This document shows positions 18,186 to 26,477 of a stretch of DNA of 32,120 nucleotides, one piece after another. This stretch comes from a filamentous cyanobacterium CCT1 (GTDB lineage: Bacteria; Cyanobacteriota; Cyanobacteriia; Phormidesmidales; Phormidesmidaceae). How positions within the stretch are numbered: the first letter of the stretch is position 1; the number at the start of each line of letters is the position of its first letter. Both the position numbers and the translations under genes were made by a program. Below the pieces are notes generated by a model that worked only from the letters and a program-made list of their open reading frames with translations, did not search any database and was not told where the DNA came from. Location: the NCBI GenBank assembly GCA_003017855.1, contig PYER01000041.1, positions 1 through 32,120 of the forward strand, read 5' to 3'.

Positions 18186-18537
18186 TTTTCTATTGATTAC
18201 ACAATTAGACTATTTAAGTATTACGAATGCAACCATAGATTTCAGGAATAAATAGAGAGCTTAATCAATGCATTACCTATGGAGAAGTTTGGCTATTTTT
18301 CCATTAAAGTTCTCGTAATTAGGCGGATCAAAATATACTGATATTGCCCATTCCGGGACAGGTGAATTACCAAAATATTTAACAAAAATTTAAATGGTGG
18401 AAAATAAGAGAACAAAGCATTAGCTAACGGACAACAGAGAGTAATTGATCTGTTGTTCGATTTTAGCTTTTCAAGACCTTTTTAAAGGAACTGAAAAAAA
18501 TGGTAGCAAGTGTTTGAACATGTATTAAAACTTACTA
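18186..18537. other. Upstream region of the fusion gene with an inverted repeat
   Basis: These 352 AT-rich bases should contain the promoter of the fusion gene. The one structure visible is an imperfect inverted repeat, CGGACAACAG at 18428-18437 and CTGTTGTTCG at 18450-18459 (one G-T pair), with a 12-base loop. No T-tract follows it in the minus-strand sense, so a terminator is not convincing; an operator or a chance repeat are alternatives. Confidence 0.4.
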
Positions 18538-18643
18538 CTATAGCGGTTCCTGGACGGGCAAGGTACACCTCAATTTGGGAAGCTATTGAATCAACAGACT
18601 TGGGCAAATGAACTGTACTTCATTAGAGTGAGAACCGCTATAG
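18538..18643. repeat. Small MITE-like inverted-repeat element
   Basis: The 12-base CTATAGCGGTTC (18538-18549) is perfectly complementary to GAACCGCTATAG (18632-18643), enclosing about 82 bases with no open frame. The ends read TA-TAGCGGTT...AACCGCTA-TA, which fits a non-autonomous element of the IS630/Tc1 type that duplicates TA on insertion. It lies 8 bp beyond the stop codon of the 1104-residue protein and could also act as that gene's 3' hairpin. Origin is inferred from the shape only. Confidence 0.6.
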
Positions 18644-18650
18644 TTCTTTC

Positions 18651-21600
18651 CTAATTGACAGAAGCTAATCCACGTGAATTTGCCTGTTCTAATTTTATCT
18701 TTGGTAAAAACTCAACATTGAGTAACGATTTCGCTGAAAAGCTGTCCCCAAGACGAACAGGCATTCCTTGACCACTAATTTGCACTGTCATTTGTTGACC
18801 ATCCCATGTCCAATTCACTAAATTGCCATTGGCCCATAGCCCCTTGGCACTTAGCGGCTGCTTTAGCCATTCCTTAGGGATACCACTACCTACCACCAGA
18901 GTCGGTTGAGACGACGTTTGATCTACGTATGCGAGCATGTCCAATTGCAATAGCAACATCTCTGCAGCTGTCCAGTAGTGAGGCGTCAAATTAGATGGAT
19001 TCACCCAACCCCGAATTTTATGCCATTGGGAAAAACTTTCAGGCATGGGAAACTCATCGGTTTCCTCACCTCCCCAGGTGTACAATCCGGGAGATGCTTG
19101 ATTGTCCCAAAACCAGTTAAGCGTTGCCCAAACGTGCTCGGGTTGATTAAGCAACAACCATTGATGAGCTTCAGCAAGTTCAAGATGCCCTGCTTGATAC
19201 GGTAGGCGGAGTTCTCCTGCTGCCCATAATTCAGTCCAACGATTCTGTAGAGTTTGAGCCATAGTCTTTGTGTCCGAGGAGGCAATTCCACTTGGCCAAA
19301 GCCCATCAGTGGGGGCTGTTCTACCTTCTTGAACAGCTTTCTGCCATGTCGTTTTCAATTGTCTAGCTTGAGTTCGCCATCGCTGGGCTTCTTTAGGTTG
19401 CTGCATACGGTCTGCTAAGGTTGCAGCATCCATAAGAGCCCGATAGCTAATAGCGCTGGTAGAAGGGTCTAAGGTGATTACTCCTGGTAAGTTCTGCATC
19501 TTGCCTGCAATCAAGTCTACTTTTAGGAAGTCTGGATTTTCAGTATGGGGAAGTTTTGCACTGGCAAAGACCGGATAACCTGGTCGATGACTTGACAACA
19601 TTTGAGCAATCAAATCTGCTTTTCGTTGTACATGGGGCCAAAGCCATTGGTCATATTCAGGTTGCTGTAATTTACTGGCAACTTCTTCCAGAGCCCATAT
19701 CCCTAATGCTGGAATATCTGCTTCTGGTATGGTGCCATTAAAGAAGTCATTCTCAGCGAAGTAGGGCGATAGTTTTTTTGCAACTTCTAGTTGTCCTACA
19801 CGAGCTAGAGCGACTAATTGATAAGCCCCATCTCGAAAACGGGGGAAGGGGTAACTAATGGGATCGGTTGGGTGAGTTCGTGATCCAACAAGTCCCATTA
19901 AGAGATGAGAAGCTTGGGCAAAAAGACTGTCAGTGAATTGCTGATTTGGCAAATCAAGCACCACATTTGGAGTAGTGCTAAAAGGATGATAATCCTGTAC
20001 AGAATCAAATTGCCTATCTTCAACCAGAATCCTAAAATTCTCTCCTTGACCGAGTTCAATTCTGGCATACCCCCACCCATAGGGATCTTCCCAGCGGGAT
20101 ATAGGCAACTTCTCTTGAATCCAGCCTTTAGTACTTTCGCTACCTAAGTAAACGTTGGCTGTTTCGGGAATATCTTGAACTACCCAACGATTGCTAACTA
20201 TCAGTTGTTGACCGTTCCAATCTAGGGACGGAATAGCTCCCCCGGCTGGTCCTGCACTACGGATCACCAGACTAAGTCTTGTGTCGGCTTTCGCTAGATG
20301 TTTTAGATCAAGTTGCCAATGACTTGAATCTGAAACCGACCAGGAGGCTTCGTAAAATGGTGTTTTTGCTAAAACTCCAGATGTATTATGAAGAGAATTT
20401 TGAACCAACTTTTGCTCTATTTTCCTGAGTGGAATACTGTCGCTTGTAGCTTTGAGATTACCTCGCTGGTCAACAACCCATATAGAGATTCCAAAACTAC
20501 CAGGATTAGGACTAAAGCTTCCTCCTGGTTCATAGAAAGCCTTACCCTCCACAGGACTTCCTGCTTTGGCTAGCACAATATGTCCTTCACTCCTTGGCCA
20601 AGGGTCATCAGTGCGTATCTTCATTTGGGCAATGACCTGTTGCTGAGGAGTGCCATAATTCCAAAGAGCGGATGCAATGTGGTCAAATTGTGCTCGATTG
20701 TTAATCCCAGCGCTTACAAGCAAGATTGCTGCTAAAACTAGGCTGAGGGGGCGTAAACGAGTAAACACACTAAAGGCTGCCAGAGTCAATAGTAAGGGAA
20801 TAAAATGCAGCGAATAGATAAATGTTTCCTCGACTCCGTAGATGCTATGCATCAAGATTTGAGCTATCAGAGTCAACCCTAAAACAATACGGAACTTTAA
20901 ATGTCGTTTGGTAGTAAAGAAACCCCAAAGTCCAAGACCCAGCAATCCAGTCCAGGAAAAAACAGCGATCGCTCCCCATAATCCACCTGAGGCGGGAGAA
21001 AATATATTTGGTTCCAAGATGATCCAATCAGGACGATCTGCTGAGCTAAGGAGTTGGGTTTCTGGCATGACCATGGTTTGGTAAAAGAAAGAAACCAAAA
21101 CACCCCATAGGTTGCTCTGCTGAGGCGTCGCCATAAATTTCTTCTCACCAATGAAGGTGCCTGGTTGGAAAGGAAACCCCGCATTTGTAAAAATGATTCT
21201 CTGAACAATCCACATCCCGGTTGCTAACAGCAACGAAACGGTACCAATTTGGAGCACTTTTTTCCAATGGCGGTTGATAATGGTTGCAAAAATACCCACC
21301 ATCGAATTGGTGATTGTGACGCTGACAGTTATGATATTAACTGCCACGAACCACATATCAGATAATTGTTGTTGCTGAGCAAATACAGCAAAAATTAAAC
21401 CTAATAAAATTGTTATCGAACCGAAAGAAAAAGATTCAGGAACAACGAGCCAAAATATGGAGGCGGTGCTTACTCCTCCCAACAAGCTAAACAGTATTGC
21501 ATCTATGCGATGGCAATCCATTAACCTGAGGAGAAAATACATAGACCCAATCCAAACAATCGAAACGATAACTATCAGAACTCTGACAGCAGAAAGTGGG

Positions 21601-21965
21601 TCAAGGGACAGAATTTTGCTAAGTAAAAAAACCAGTGGGAAAACAATTAAGGGAAATAGAGGATGTTTGTTATTACGACCAAAGTCGCTTTCAACGCTGG
21701 TGATGTTGCCAAAGACAGTGGGGATATCACTGCCAAACCAAACGTCTTGGGCATAGAAATCAGTGAAGATTGGATCGGGAATTTGGTATGTACCGAAGTA
21801 TGTAAAAATTGCGGTCGCGATCGCCAAACCCACAAAAATTGCAATATCAAGTTGGTGAAAACTAATCCACTTTAGGTTCAATAAATTAGGAAACCTTAGG
21901 CCCACACCCATAATTTTGTGATTTTTCATATTATTATTATATTTAGAAAACATGTTGTTTTTCAT
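18651..21965 (-). CDS. Large membrane protein: glycosyltransferase-like GT-C region plus glycosidase-like C-terminal domain
   Basis: This 1104-residue protein has about ten membrane helices in residues 38-425. The first external loop carries acidic residues in FTDFYAQDVWFGSD and a later HPLFPLIVFP, as in GT-C transferases where an acidic loop and an HPP/HPL segment frame the active site. Residues about 440-660 are soluble and look beta-rich. Residues about 670-1020 are alpha-helical with repeated Trp-rich segments (ADIPALGIWALEEVA; LNWFWDNQASPGLYTWGG; NPSNLTPHYWTAAEMLLLQL), resembling the (alpha/alpha)6 toroid of six-hairpin glycosidases. The soluble part should be periplasmic. Several ATGs compete at the start (21965, 21953, 21930). 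It may polymerise or trim the glycan. The domain calls are structural impressions, not motif proofs. Confidence 0.68.
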   Translation of the reverse strand: MKNNMFSKYNNNMKNHKIMGVGLRFPNLLNLKWISFHQLDIAIFVGLAIATAIFTYFGTYQIPDPIFTDFYAQDVWFGSDIPTVFGNITSVESDFGRNNKHPLFPLIVFPLVFLLSKILSLDPLSAVRVLIVIVSIVWIGSMYFLLRLMDCHRIDAILFSLLGGVSTASIFWLVVPESFSFGSITILLGLIFAVFAQQQQLSDMWFVAVNIITVSVTITNSMVGIFATIINRHWKKVLQIGTVSLLLATGMWIVQRIIFTNAGFPFQPGTFIGEKKFMATPQQSNLWGVLVSFFYQTMVMPETQLLSSADRPDWIILEPNIFSPASGGLWGAIAVFSWTGLLGLGLWGFFTTKRHLKFRIVLGLTLIAQILMHSIYGVEETFIYSLHFIPLLLTLAAFSVFTRLRPLSLVLAAILLVSAGINNRAQFDHIASALWNYGTPQQQVIAQMKIRTDDPWPRSEGHIVLAKAGSPVEGKAFYEPGGSFSPNPGSFGISIWVVDQRGNLKATSDSIPLRKIEQKLVQNSLHNTSGVLAKTPFYEASWSVSDSSHWQLDLKHLAKADTRLSLVIRSAGPAGGAIPSLDWNGQQLIVSNRWVVQDIPETANVYLGSESTKGWIQEKLPISRWEDPYGWGYARIELGQGENFRILVEDRQFDSVQDYHPFSTTPNVVLDLPNQQFTDSLFAQASHLLMGLVGSRTHPTDPISYPFPRFRDGAYQLVALARVGQLEVAKKLSPYFAENDFFNGTIPEADIPALGIWALEEVASKLQQPEYDQWLWPHVQRKADLIAQMLSSHRPGYPVFASAKLPHTENPDFLKVDLIAGKMQNLPGVITLDPSTSAISYRALMDAATLADRMQQPKEAQRWRTQARQLKTTWQKAVQEGRTAPTDGLWPSGIASSDTKTMAQTLQNRWTELWAAGELRLPYQAGHLELAEAHQWLLLNQPEHVWATLNWFWDNQASPGLYTWGGEETDEFPMPESFSQWHKIRGWVNPSNLTPHYWTAAEMLLLQLDMLAYVDQTSSQPTLVVGSGIPKEWLKQPLSAKGLWANGNLVNWTWDGQQMTVQISGQGMPVRLGDSFSAKSLLNVEFLPKIKLEQANSRGLASVN

Positions 21966-22045
21966 CTAGGATTATATTTTGCCATCATTTGTATATAAAA
22001 TCATTGATATCAGTAAGCATCTTCAATGTACTTTTTAGTTCTCTA

Positions 22046-22369
22046 TCATCCGATCTTTCCAAACGCAATTGCTGATATTCCACTTAACATTAGTCCTATT
22101 CCTAACCACTGAATAGGTGCTACTTTTTCTCCTAAGAAATAGGCCCCTGTAATGGTCGCGGCCATTACCGTCAATCCAATTACAACGGGGTAAGCAAATG
22201 ATAAATTAAATTTACCTAAAACTAATATGTAAAATATGGTACTTAATCCATAGGTTAGGATTCCTCCCAATAAATAGTAGTTCAATGGGCTCTGACCAGA
22301 ACCAAGTTTCAAAAGGGCCTGAGCCAAGGTATTGAGGCCAACTGTGATGAGAATGTGTAGAACAGGCAT
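22046..22369 (-). CDS. SMR/EmrE-like small membrane transporter
   Basis: This 107-residue protein has four hydrophobic helices covering nearly its full length, the size and shape of the small multidrug resistance family and of the ArnE/ArnF lipid-sugar flippase subunits. Helix 3 has SFAYPVVIGLTVMAATITGAYFLGE, the usual SMR helix with a conserved Tyr-Pro, and the GEKVAPIQWLGIGLMLSG segment leads into helix 4. Helix 1 shows no membrane Glu (it reads LNTLAQALLKLGSG), unlike drug-exporting EmrE, which favours the lipid-sugar flippase-type branch. It begins 3 bp after the stop of the HAD phosphatase gene, so the two are translationally linked. A role in flipping a polyprenyl-phosphate sugar is inferred from its neighbours. 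Confidence 0.8.
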   Translation of the reverse strand: MPVLHILITVGLNTLAQALLKLGSGQSPLNYYLLGGILTYGLSTIFYILVLGKFNLSFAYPVVIGLTVMAATITGAYFLGEKVAPIQWLGIGLMLSGISAIAFGKIG

Positions 22370-22372
22370 AGG

Positions 22373-22960
22373 TTATTCAAGTTTTTCGTTGTAATTTGAT
22401 GGTCGAAAATCCAACAGACTAAGTTCTTTGGGATAGGGATTTTGTAAATGCTTACCTAGCAGCTTTTCCCACCAACGGGGTGGGTGGGGTAGTGAGGCAA
22501 CTTGAATACTGGGGCATCCTACTAGCCATGCACCTAGAACATCTGTATGTCGACTGTCTCCGATAACCACCACTTGCTGGGGTGTTAGTTGCATATGTCG
22601 TATTGCCCTGAAAAATGCCCAGGAAAACGGCTTTTTTGCAGGGTTTATGGCGGGTACTTTTAAGCGACTAGACCAGTAACGAACCCGGTGACTGCGTTTG
22701 CCGTTCGACAGAATGTAGAACTTTAAACCTGCCTGTTTCCCCTGCTCAATCCATTCCTCTGCTCCTGGAGATACATACCGATCGTTCTCGGAGATTATCG
22801 TGTTATCTAGATCGAGGACTACACCGCGAATTCCAGATCCGATTAAAAGGTCAAGCTTGATTAAAGCTAGGGAAGAAGCTTGTAGCGGATACTGTCTTTG
22901 TTGACCTCTACGTGCATTCAAACGGTTAGGCAAATATATAGTAGTAGAAAAGAGTCTCAT
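22373..22960 (-). CDS. YqeG-family HAD-IIIA phosphatase
   Basis: This 195-residue soluble protein has all four HAD motifs: VVLDLDNT with nucleophile Asp (about 45-52), FYILSNG (motif II), the Lys of NPAKKP (motif III), and VVIGDSRHTDVLGA (motif IV). Size and layout fit YqeG/GEP4-type phosphatases, some of which dephosphorylate phosphatidylglycerophosphate. Here it lies between the UbiA-type prenyltransferase gene and the small transporter gene. That position would suit removal of the 5-phosphate from a polyprenyl-phospho-phosphoribose, the step that follows UbiA in mycobacteria. This is inference; an ordinary housekeeping role in phospholipid synthesis is equally possible. Confidence 0.85.
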   Translation of the reverse strand: MRLFSTTIYLPNRLNARRGQQRQYPLQASSLALIKLDLLIGSGIRGVVLDLDNTIISENDRYVSPGAEEWIEQGKQAGLKFYILSNGKRSHRVRYWSSRLKVPAINPAKKPFSWAFFRAIRHMQLTPQQVVVIGDSRHTDVLGAWLVGCPSIQVASLPHPPRWWEKLLGKHLQNPYPKELSLLDFRPSNYNEKLE

Positions 22961-23015
22961 AGTAGTCTTACTTTGCTCATGATGGGTTATTCCAAGGATC
23001 CCACAAAAACAAGTA

Positions 23016-24026
23016 TTAGAGCATTAATACTTTATGATTAAGAAACAAGATTGCAAAAGTTACTACTACCCAACTTAAGACTGTGATTAGAAGCGGCCTG
23101 TCTCCTAGTAAAATTTCCTCAGGGCGTTCCGTCTTTCCTCCCTGTTCCAAGAGCGGGTTCCTTCGTGCTATCTCATGGGGATCACTAAGCAACTGATATC
23201 GAAAAACCCCATATAGAACGAAGGGTAAAGTTAACATCATCCAGGGCGTTGATGCACCTTGAACAGCTGGACCAGAGCTCCAAAGTGCGTAGGTGATGAT
23301 TGTTGCATTAGTTACTACACTCTCCATGCGATTAAGTAAGGGAAGAGAATATCGCTCTAATACTTTTCGAGATTTACTACCTTTAATTTCTGACAGTCGT
23401 AGCTCAGCCTTGCGTTTTTCAATCCCTAGAAATAGAGCAAGCATACCTGTGCACAACAGAAACCAGTGGGATAAATTTGTTCCAGTTGCTGCAGCACCTC
23501 CCAAAGCTCTCAAAAGGAATCCAGCGGCGATTGCCACCACATCTACAATAACCTTATGCTTTAGCTGCAAGTTGTACGCTACTTGCAAAAGGGAATAACC
23601 TAAGATAGCTGCCCCTAACCCAGGCGTTTTCCACCAACCGACAAGCAATGCAGTTGTAAGTAGAATTCCTGCCATTGCAATGGCAGATGGAATACTGACT
23701 AAACCCGCAGCAATGGGACGTTTGCACTTTACCGGATGCCTTCGATCGGATTCAACATCCAAAATATCGTTAATTAGATAGAAACTGCTAGAAGCAAAGC
23801 AAAATAAAACGAATGCTAACGAAGCCTCTAGTAAAGAAACGGCAGTGATGTTAAAAGCAAAAAAGGGGCCAGCAAAAACTATTAAGTTTTTGGTCCACTG
23901 GCGTGGTCGCAACGCACGTAAATGTGCCGAGATTCTGGATTCATTACTCTGAGGAAAAGTTAAGTCAGATAGCTGATTCTGCCTAAGAGTAATGAAGTTT
24001 TTCTTCCGTTGCTTAAATAGAGCCAT
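23016..24026 (-). CDS. UbiA-family polyprenyl-phosphate phosphoribosyltransferase
   Basis: This 336-residue membrane prenyltransferase matches the decaprenyl-phosphate phosphoribosyltransferase branch of UbiA. It shows LRALRPRQWTKNLIVFAGPFFA near the start, the first Asp-rich motif NDILDVESDRRHP, then KCKRPIAAG, and the second block YNLQLKHKVIVDVVAIAAGFLLRALGGAAA. About nine membrane helices are present. The family transfers 5-phosphoribose from PRPP to polyprenyl phosphate. The frame opens earlier, at a TTG (24074), but the ATG at 24026 has GGAG 8 bases upstream (24035-24038) and starts the protein with the normal basic leader, so I prefer it. The HAD phosphatase gene follows within 60 bp. 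Confidence 0.87.
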   Translation of the reverse strand: MALFKQRKKNFITLRQNQLSDLTFPQSNESRISAHLRALRPRQWTKNLIVFAGPFFAFNITAVSLLEASLAFVLFCFASSSFYLINDILDVESDRRHPVKCKRPIAAGLVSIPSAIAMAGILLTTALLVGWWKTPGLGAAILGYSLLQVAYNLQLKHKVIVDVVAIAAGFLLRALGGAAATGTNLSHWFLLCTGMLALFLGIEKRKAELRLSEIKGSKSRKVLERYSLPLLNRMESVVTNATIITYALWSSGPAVQGASTPWMMLTLPFVLYGVFRYQLLSDPHEIARRNPLLEQGGKTERPEEILLGDRPLLITVLSWVVVTFAILFLNHKVLML

Positions 24027-24034
24027 TATTTTTT

Positions 24035-24038
24035 CTCC
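24035..24038 (-). promoter_or_regulatory. Ribosome-binding site deciding the UbiA start
   Basis: GGAG on the minus strand lies 8 bases before ATG 24026. The alternative TTG start at 24074 has no comparable site. Confidence 0.6.
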
Positions 24039-24234
24039 AAAATATTTCGGTAAAACGCGTTTGTAATTAGGCAAAAATTAAGTCCTTAATTTTTTGAACG
24101 TGTTTTGAACTATAAAGAACCCCTGAAAATCTTAATTTACTGCAGAGTTACTTAGGAGCAGCGCAATCGATCCAAAGCGCCTACGCGTTAGGTTTTGCTT
24201 CGTTGAATACAAACCCGGATCTTGATTTTGTCAG

Positions 24235-25011
24235 TCAATCAAGCTTTAAGGCTTGCCTTTTAGTATACTTAGCTTTGAGCTGCCGTAGTGCTAGCCAAAC
24301 AAAAGGAGGAATAGTTGTGAAGTATCTAATAAATAGTCGTTTTGGCTCTTGAAGTAGGCGATATAGCCATTCTAGTCCGCTATCTCGAATCCATTGAGGA
24401 GCATACCTTTTATCCCCTGTATATACTGGGAACACCCCTCCCAAACCGATCATAACCGCTTGAATTTTTCCGAGTTGATTAGCCATCCATAGCTCCTGTT
24501 TTGGACATCCTAAGGAAACGAACAATAGCCCTGCACCGCTACTATTAATTCGCTCAATAGACTCTGAAATCTCCATTTCGGTAAAAGGGCGGAAAGGAGG
24601 TGACTCTAATCCCGCAATTTTGAGGTTGGGAAAGTCACTCTCAAGTCTATTTTTCATGCAAGTTAGCACTTCTTGGGTAGAGCCAAAAAGATAGACGGGA
24701 ATTTTGTGATTACTAGCCTGTTGGCAGGAGGCTAGTAAAATATCCATCCCGGCAACCCGTTCTTGAGTCTTAATCCCCAAAACACGCATCATCCAAACTA
24801 AAGGCATGCCATCAGGAGTGACTAAGTCTGCTTCCTGTAGAATTTTGTGCAGATGACTGTTCCAGTGCGACTCTACTAACATATGAACGTTGGCAACACA
24901 CACAATTCGACTTGAACGCTGTTGAGCCCAATTAATCATGAGATCAACTTGCTCTTTTAAAGAGAGCGCTGTTACAGGAATACCAATCACTTCAGCAGTA
25001 GGTATTTTCAT
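24235..25011 (-). CDS. WecG/TagA/CpsF-family glycosyltransferase (GT26)
   Basis: This 258-residue protein shows the family motifs in order: VCVANVHMLVES, DLVTPDGMPLVWMMR with the catalytic-region Asp, VYLFGS, LLFVSLGCPKQELWM, MIGLGGVFPVYTGDKRYAPQWIRDSGLEWLYRLLQEPKRLF and a C-terminal basic/hydrophobic tail that docks on the membrane. GT26 enzymes transfer N-acetylmannosamine(uronate) or similar sugars to a lipid-diphosphate-linked acceptor, usually the second step of glycan assembly. The frame opens at a TTG (25035), but the ATG at 25011 has GGAG 8 bases upstream and fits the family start. It is the first gene of the minus-strand locus. The sugar is not predictable. Confidence 0.9.
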   Translation of the reverse strand: MKIPTAEVIGIPVTALSLKEQVDLMINWAQQRSSRIVCVANVHMLVESHWNSHLHKILQEADLVTPDGMPLVWMMRVLGIKTQERVAGMDILLASCQQASNHKIPVYLFGSTQEVLTCMKNRLESDFPNLKIAGLESPPFRPFTEMEISESIERINSSGAGLLFVSLGCPKQELWMANQLGKIQAVMIGLGGVFPVYTGDKRYAPQWIRDSGLEWLYRLLQEPKRLFIRYFTTIPPFVWLALRQLKAKYTKRQALKLD

Positions 25012-25019
25012 AAAACGTG

Positions 25020-25023
25020 CTCC
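25020..25023 (-). promoter_or_regulatory. Ribosome-binding site deciding the GT26 start
   Basis: GGAG on the minus strand sits 8 bases before ATG 25011, favouring it over the in-frame TTG at 25035. Confidence 0.6.
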
Positions 25024-25563
25024 GCAGGCTTTCAAAGTGCTAAAATTTTTCTCACGAGCATTTAGCTTGTGAGAGCAAAAAGGATAAGATTGAGCAAAAA
25101 CTTAGCGAAACACTTCCTGAAATAAACTTCATTATAGATTTCAATAACTTTCAATGTTTTGACAGAACACAATGTAGACGCAGATAATGCCGGACTGCCA
25201 GAGAAGCCTAAGCCTTTTGCGTAATTGATAAAAATTTGGCTGCACAAGTTGAGCTGCTGGCTATCCGTAGAATGGCCATTAAAACCTACTATTTAATCCA
25301 TAGCAATTTCTTGTTGGAGCCAGTTTTTGGACCGGTCTCCAGTTGCAGGGAAAAGAATACCTGAAAAGTTGCAAAGATGTACTATAAGCACCCAGTAGCC
25401 AGATTTTAACCAGCCTATCAACCTTAATACACTAATAGCAGATTTACCTCAGCATTTTCCTAGCTGAATTGGAAAATGTTCCAGCAGGCAATACGATTTT
25501 GCTTTTAACTACGTAGAAAATCAACCGAAAGACCGAAGTTTCATAATAGCTTTATACTTTTTT
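25024..25563. other. Long non-coding stretch upstream of the glycan locus
   Basis: These 540 bases hold no recognisable gene. A 61-codon minus-strand frame (25247-25062) has no family features. A perfect 8-bp inverted repeat, CATTTTCC/GGAAAATG, at 25453-25478 encloses 10 bases, without a T-tract. The promoter of the minus-strand locus should lie here, but I cannot point to it. Confidence 0.4.
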
Positions 25564-26080
25564 GGGCACCTCGAAAAATAGAACTCTACCGGGTTTGTTA
25601 TGCAGCCGCAGTAGGAGAATGCCAGCTAATGAGGCAGCGTAACTTAAACCGCTCAAAATTTCTGACCCGTAGCCAGAGCGTTTGATGAGCTTGAGGCGGT
25701 TGTTGATGCCCTCAACCGTACCACTGGTCGTTCTGTGCTCAAAATACTGCAGAATCTCACCTAACTATCGTTTTATCGTGGCCACTGAGTTTGGTAAAAG
25801 GGACTGCGCCGATGCCATCCAGTCCAGCAAGTCAACTAGGGCTTGAGTGCTGTTTTCGCGTCAAACTCCCTTCGGAAGGTTTCCTTGCTTGGTGCATGAG
25901 CGCCAGTTTGGGCGCGACGGCCTTCACCTCAGCGAACTTCTCGACCTGGGTGTCTGTCAGAGTCTCTTTCGGTTTCAATAAGGCATACTTGCTGTTTTTG
26001 AGCGCCGCTCGAACGGACTCGGGGGAGATGCCTGCCGGAAGGTCTTCCGGCTTTCGCCGAAAGGCATTGCGCGCCTGGTG
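25564..26080 (-). pseudogene. ISL3-family transposase remnant (C-terminal part)
   Basis: On the minus strand, three frame segments recover the end of an ISL3 DDE transposase. The first has LKNSKYALLKPKETLTDTQ and VAPKLALMHQAKE. The second, ALVDLLDWMASAQSLLPNSVATIKR, is followed by an in-frame TAG where Trp is usual, then LGEILQYFEHRTTSGTVEGINNRLKLIKRSGYG. After a one-base shift come RNFERFKLRCLISWH and the stop at 25598-25600. The bases 25564-25583 (GGGCACCTCGAAAAATAGAA), beyond the stop, are a plausible outer inverted repeat, but no matching left end is present. The N-terminal half is missing and the remnant abuts the integrase fragment. Confidence 0.82.
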
Positions 26081-26320
26081 GCTGGGGCGGCTTTGGCTTG
26101 CCGTATTTTGCCAAGGTGTAGTCAAAGCGCTCCAGGGCTATGTCTGACTCGATGAGCTTGGCTTTGGCATCAACTACTCTCCAGTTGATATCCGTGTCTG
26201 CTAGATCGGTGGAGAGATACTTTTGCTTGCCGTCATAAAGATGTCGGGGCAATCGTATTCGGAGTCGGACTCGAAAGGATTCAATGCCAACAGATCCCTT
26301 AGGCGCTCTACCTAAATTTT
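26078..26320 (-). pseudogene. Tyrosine integrase N-terminal fragment (Arm DNA-binding domain)
   Basis: A minus-strand frame of about 80 codons reads GRAPKGSVGIESFRVRLRIR, then DGKQKYLSTDLADTDINWR, then VVDAKAKLIESDIALERFDYTLAKYG. This is the pattern of the Arm-type DNA-binding domain that opens tyrosine recombinases of genomic islands: a three-stranded sheet, then a helix with AKAKLIESDI and a loop ending in TLAKY. The core-binding and catalytic domains are absent, since ISL3 transposase sequence starts at about 26080. No good start codon is visible. It lies 220 bases from the 3' end of tRNA-Val in the usual island arrangement. Confidence 0.75.
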
Positions 26321-26380
26321 TGCTGTATGGAGCGCAATGCTCGAAGGGGGTACACGAAGGCGAACAAATGCACTTGTCCT

Positions 26381-26401
26381 GATAGTCAAATGATAGTCAA
26401 A
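26381..26401. repeat. Tandem direct repeat, candidate integrase arm sites
   Basis: GATAGTCAAA occurs at 26381-26390 and again at 26392-26401, an 11-base period close to one helical turn. It lies between the integrase fragment and the tRNA, where arm-type binding sites of tyrosine integrases are expected. The repeat is seen; the function is inferred. Confidence 0.5.
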
Positions 26402-26477
26402 CCGCAGCTAAATACACCCAAATATGACCAAGCGTTACGAGACCAGTTCTCTCATCGAGAACAACCTGCTACTGAGA

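Noticed and set aside
18428-18459. Inverted repeat as a rho-independent terminator of the 1104-residue protein gene
   Set aside because: No T-tract follows in the minus-strand direction, and it lies about 190 bases past the stop codon, beyond the MITE-like element.
25062-25247. 61-codon minus-strand frame upstream of the GT26 gene
   Set aside because: It shows no family features, no ribosome-binding site and no coding-like composition.
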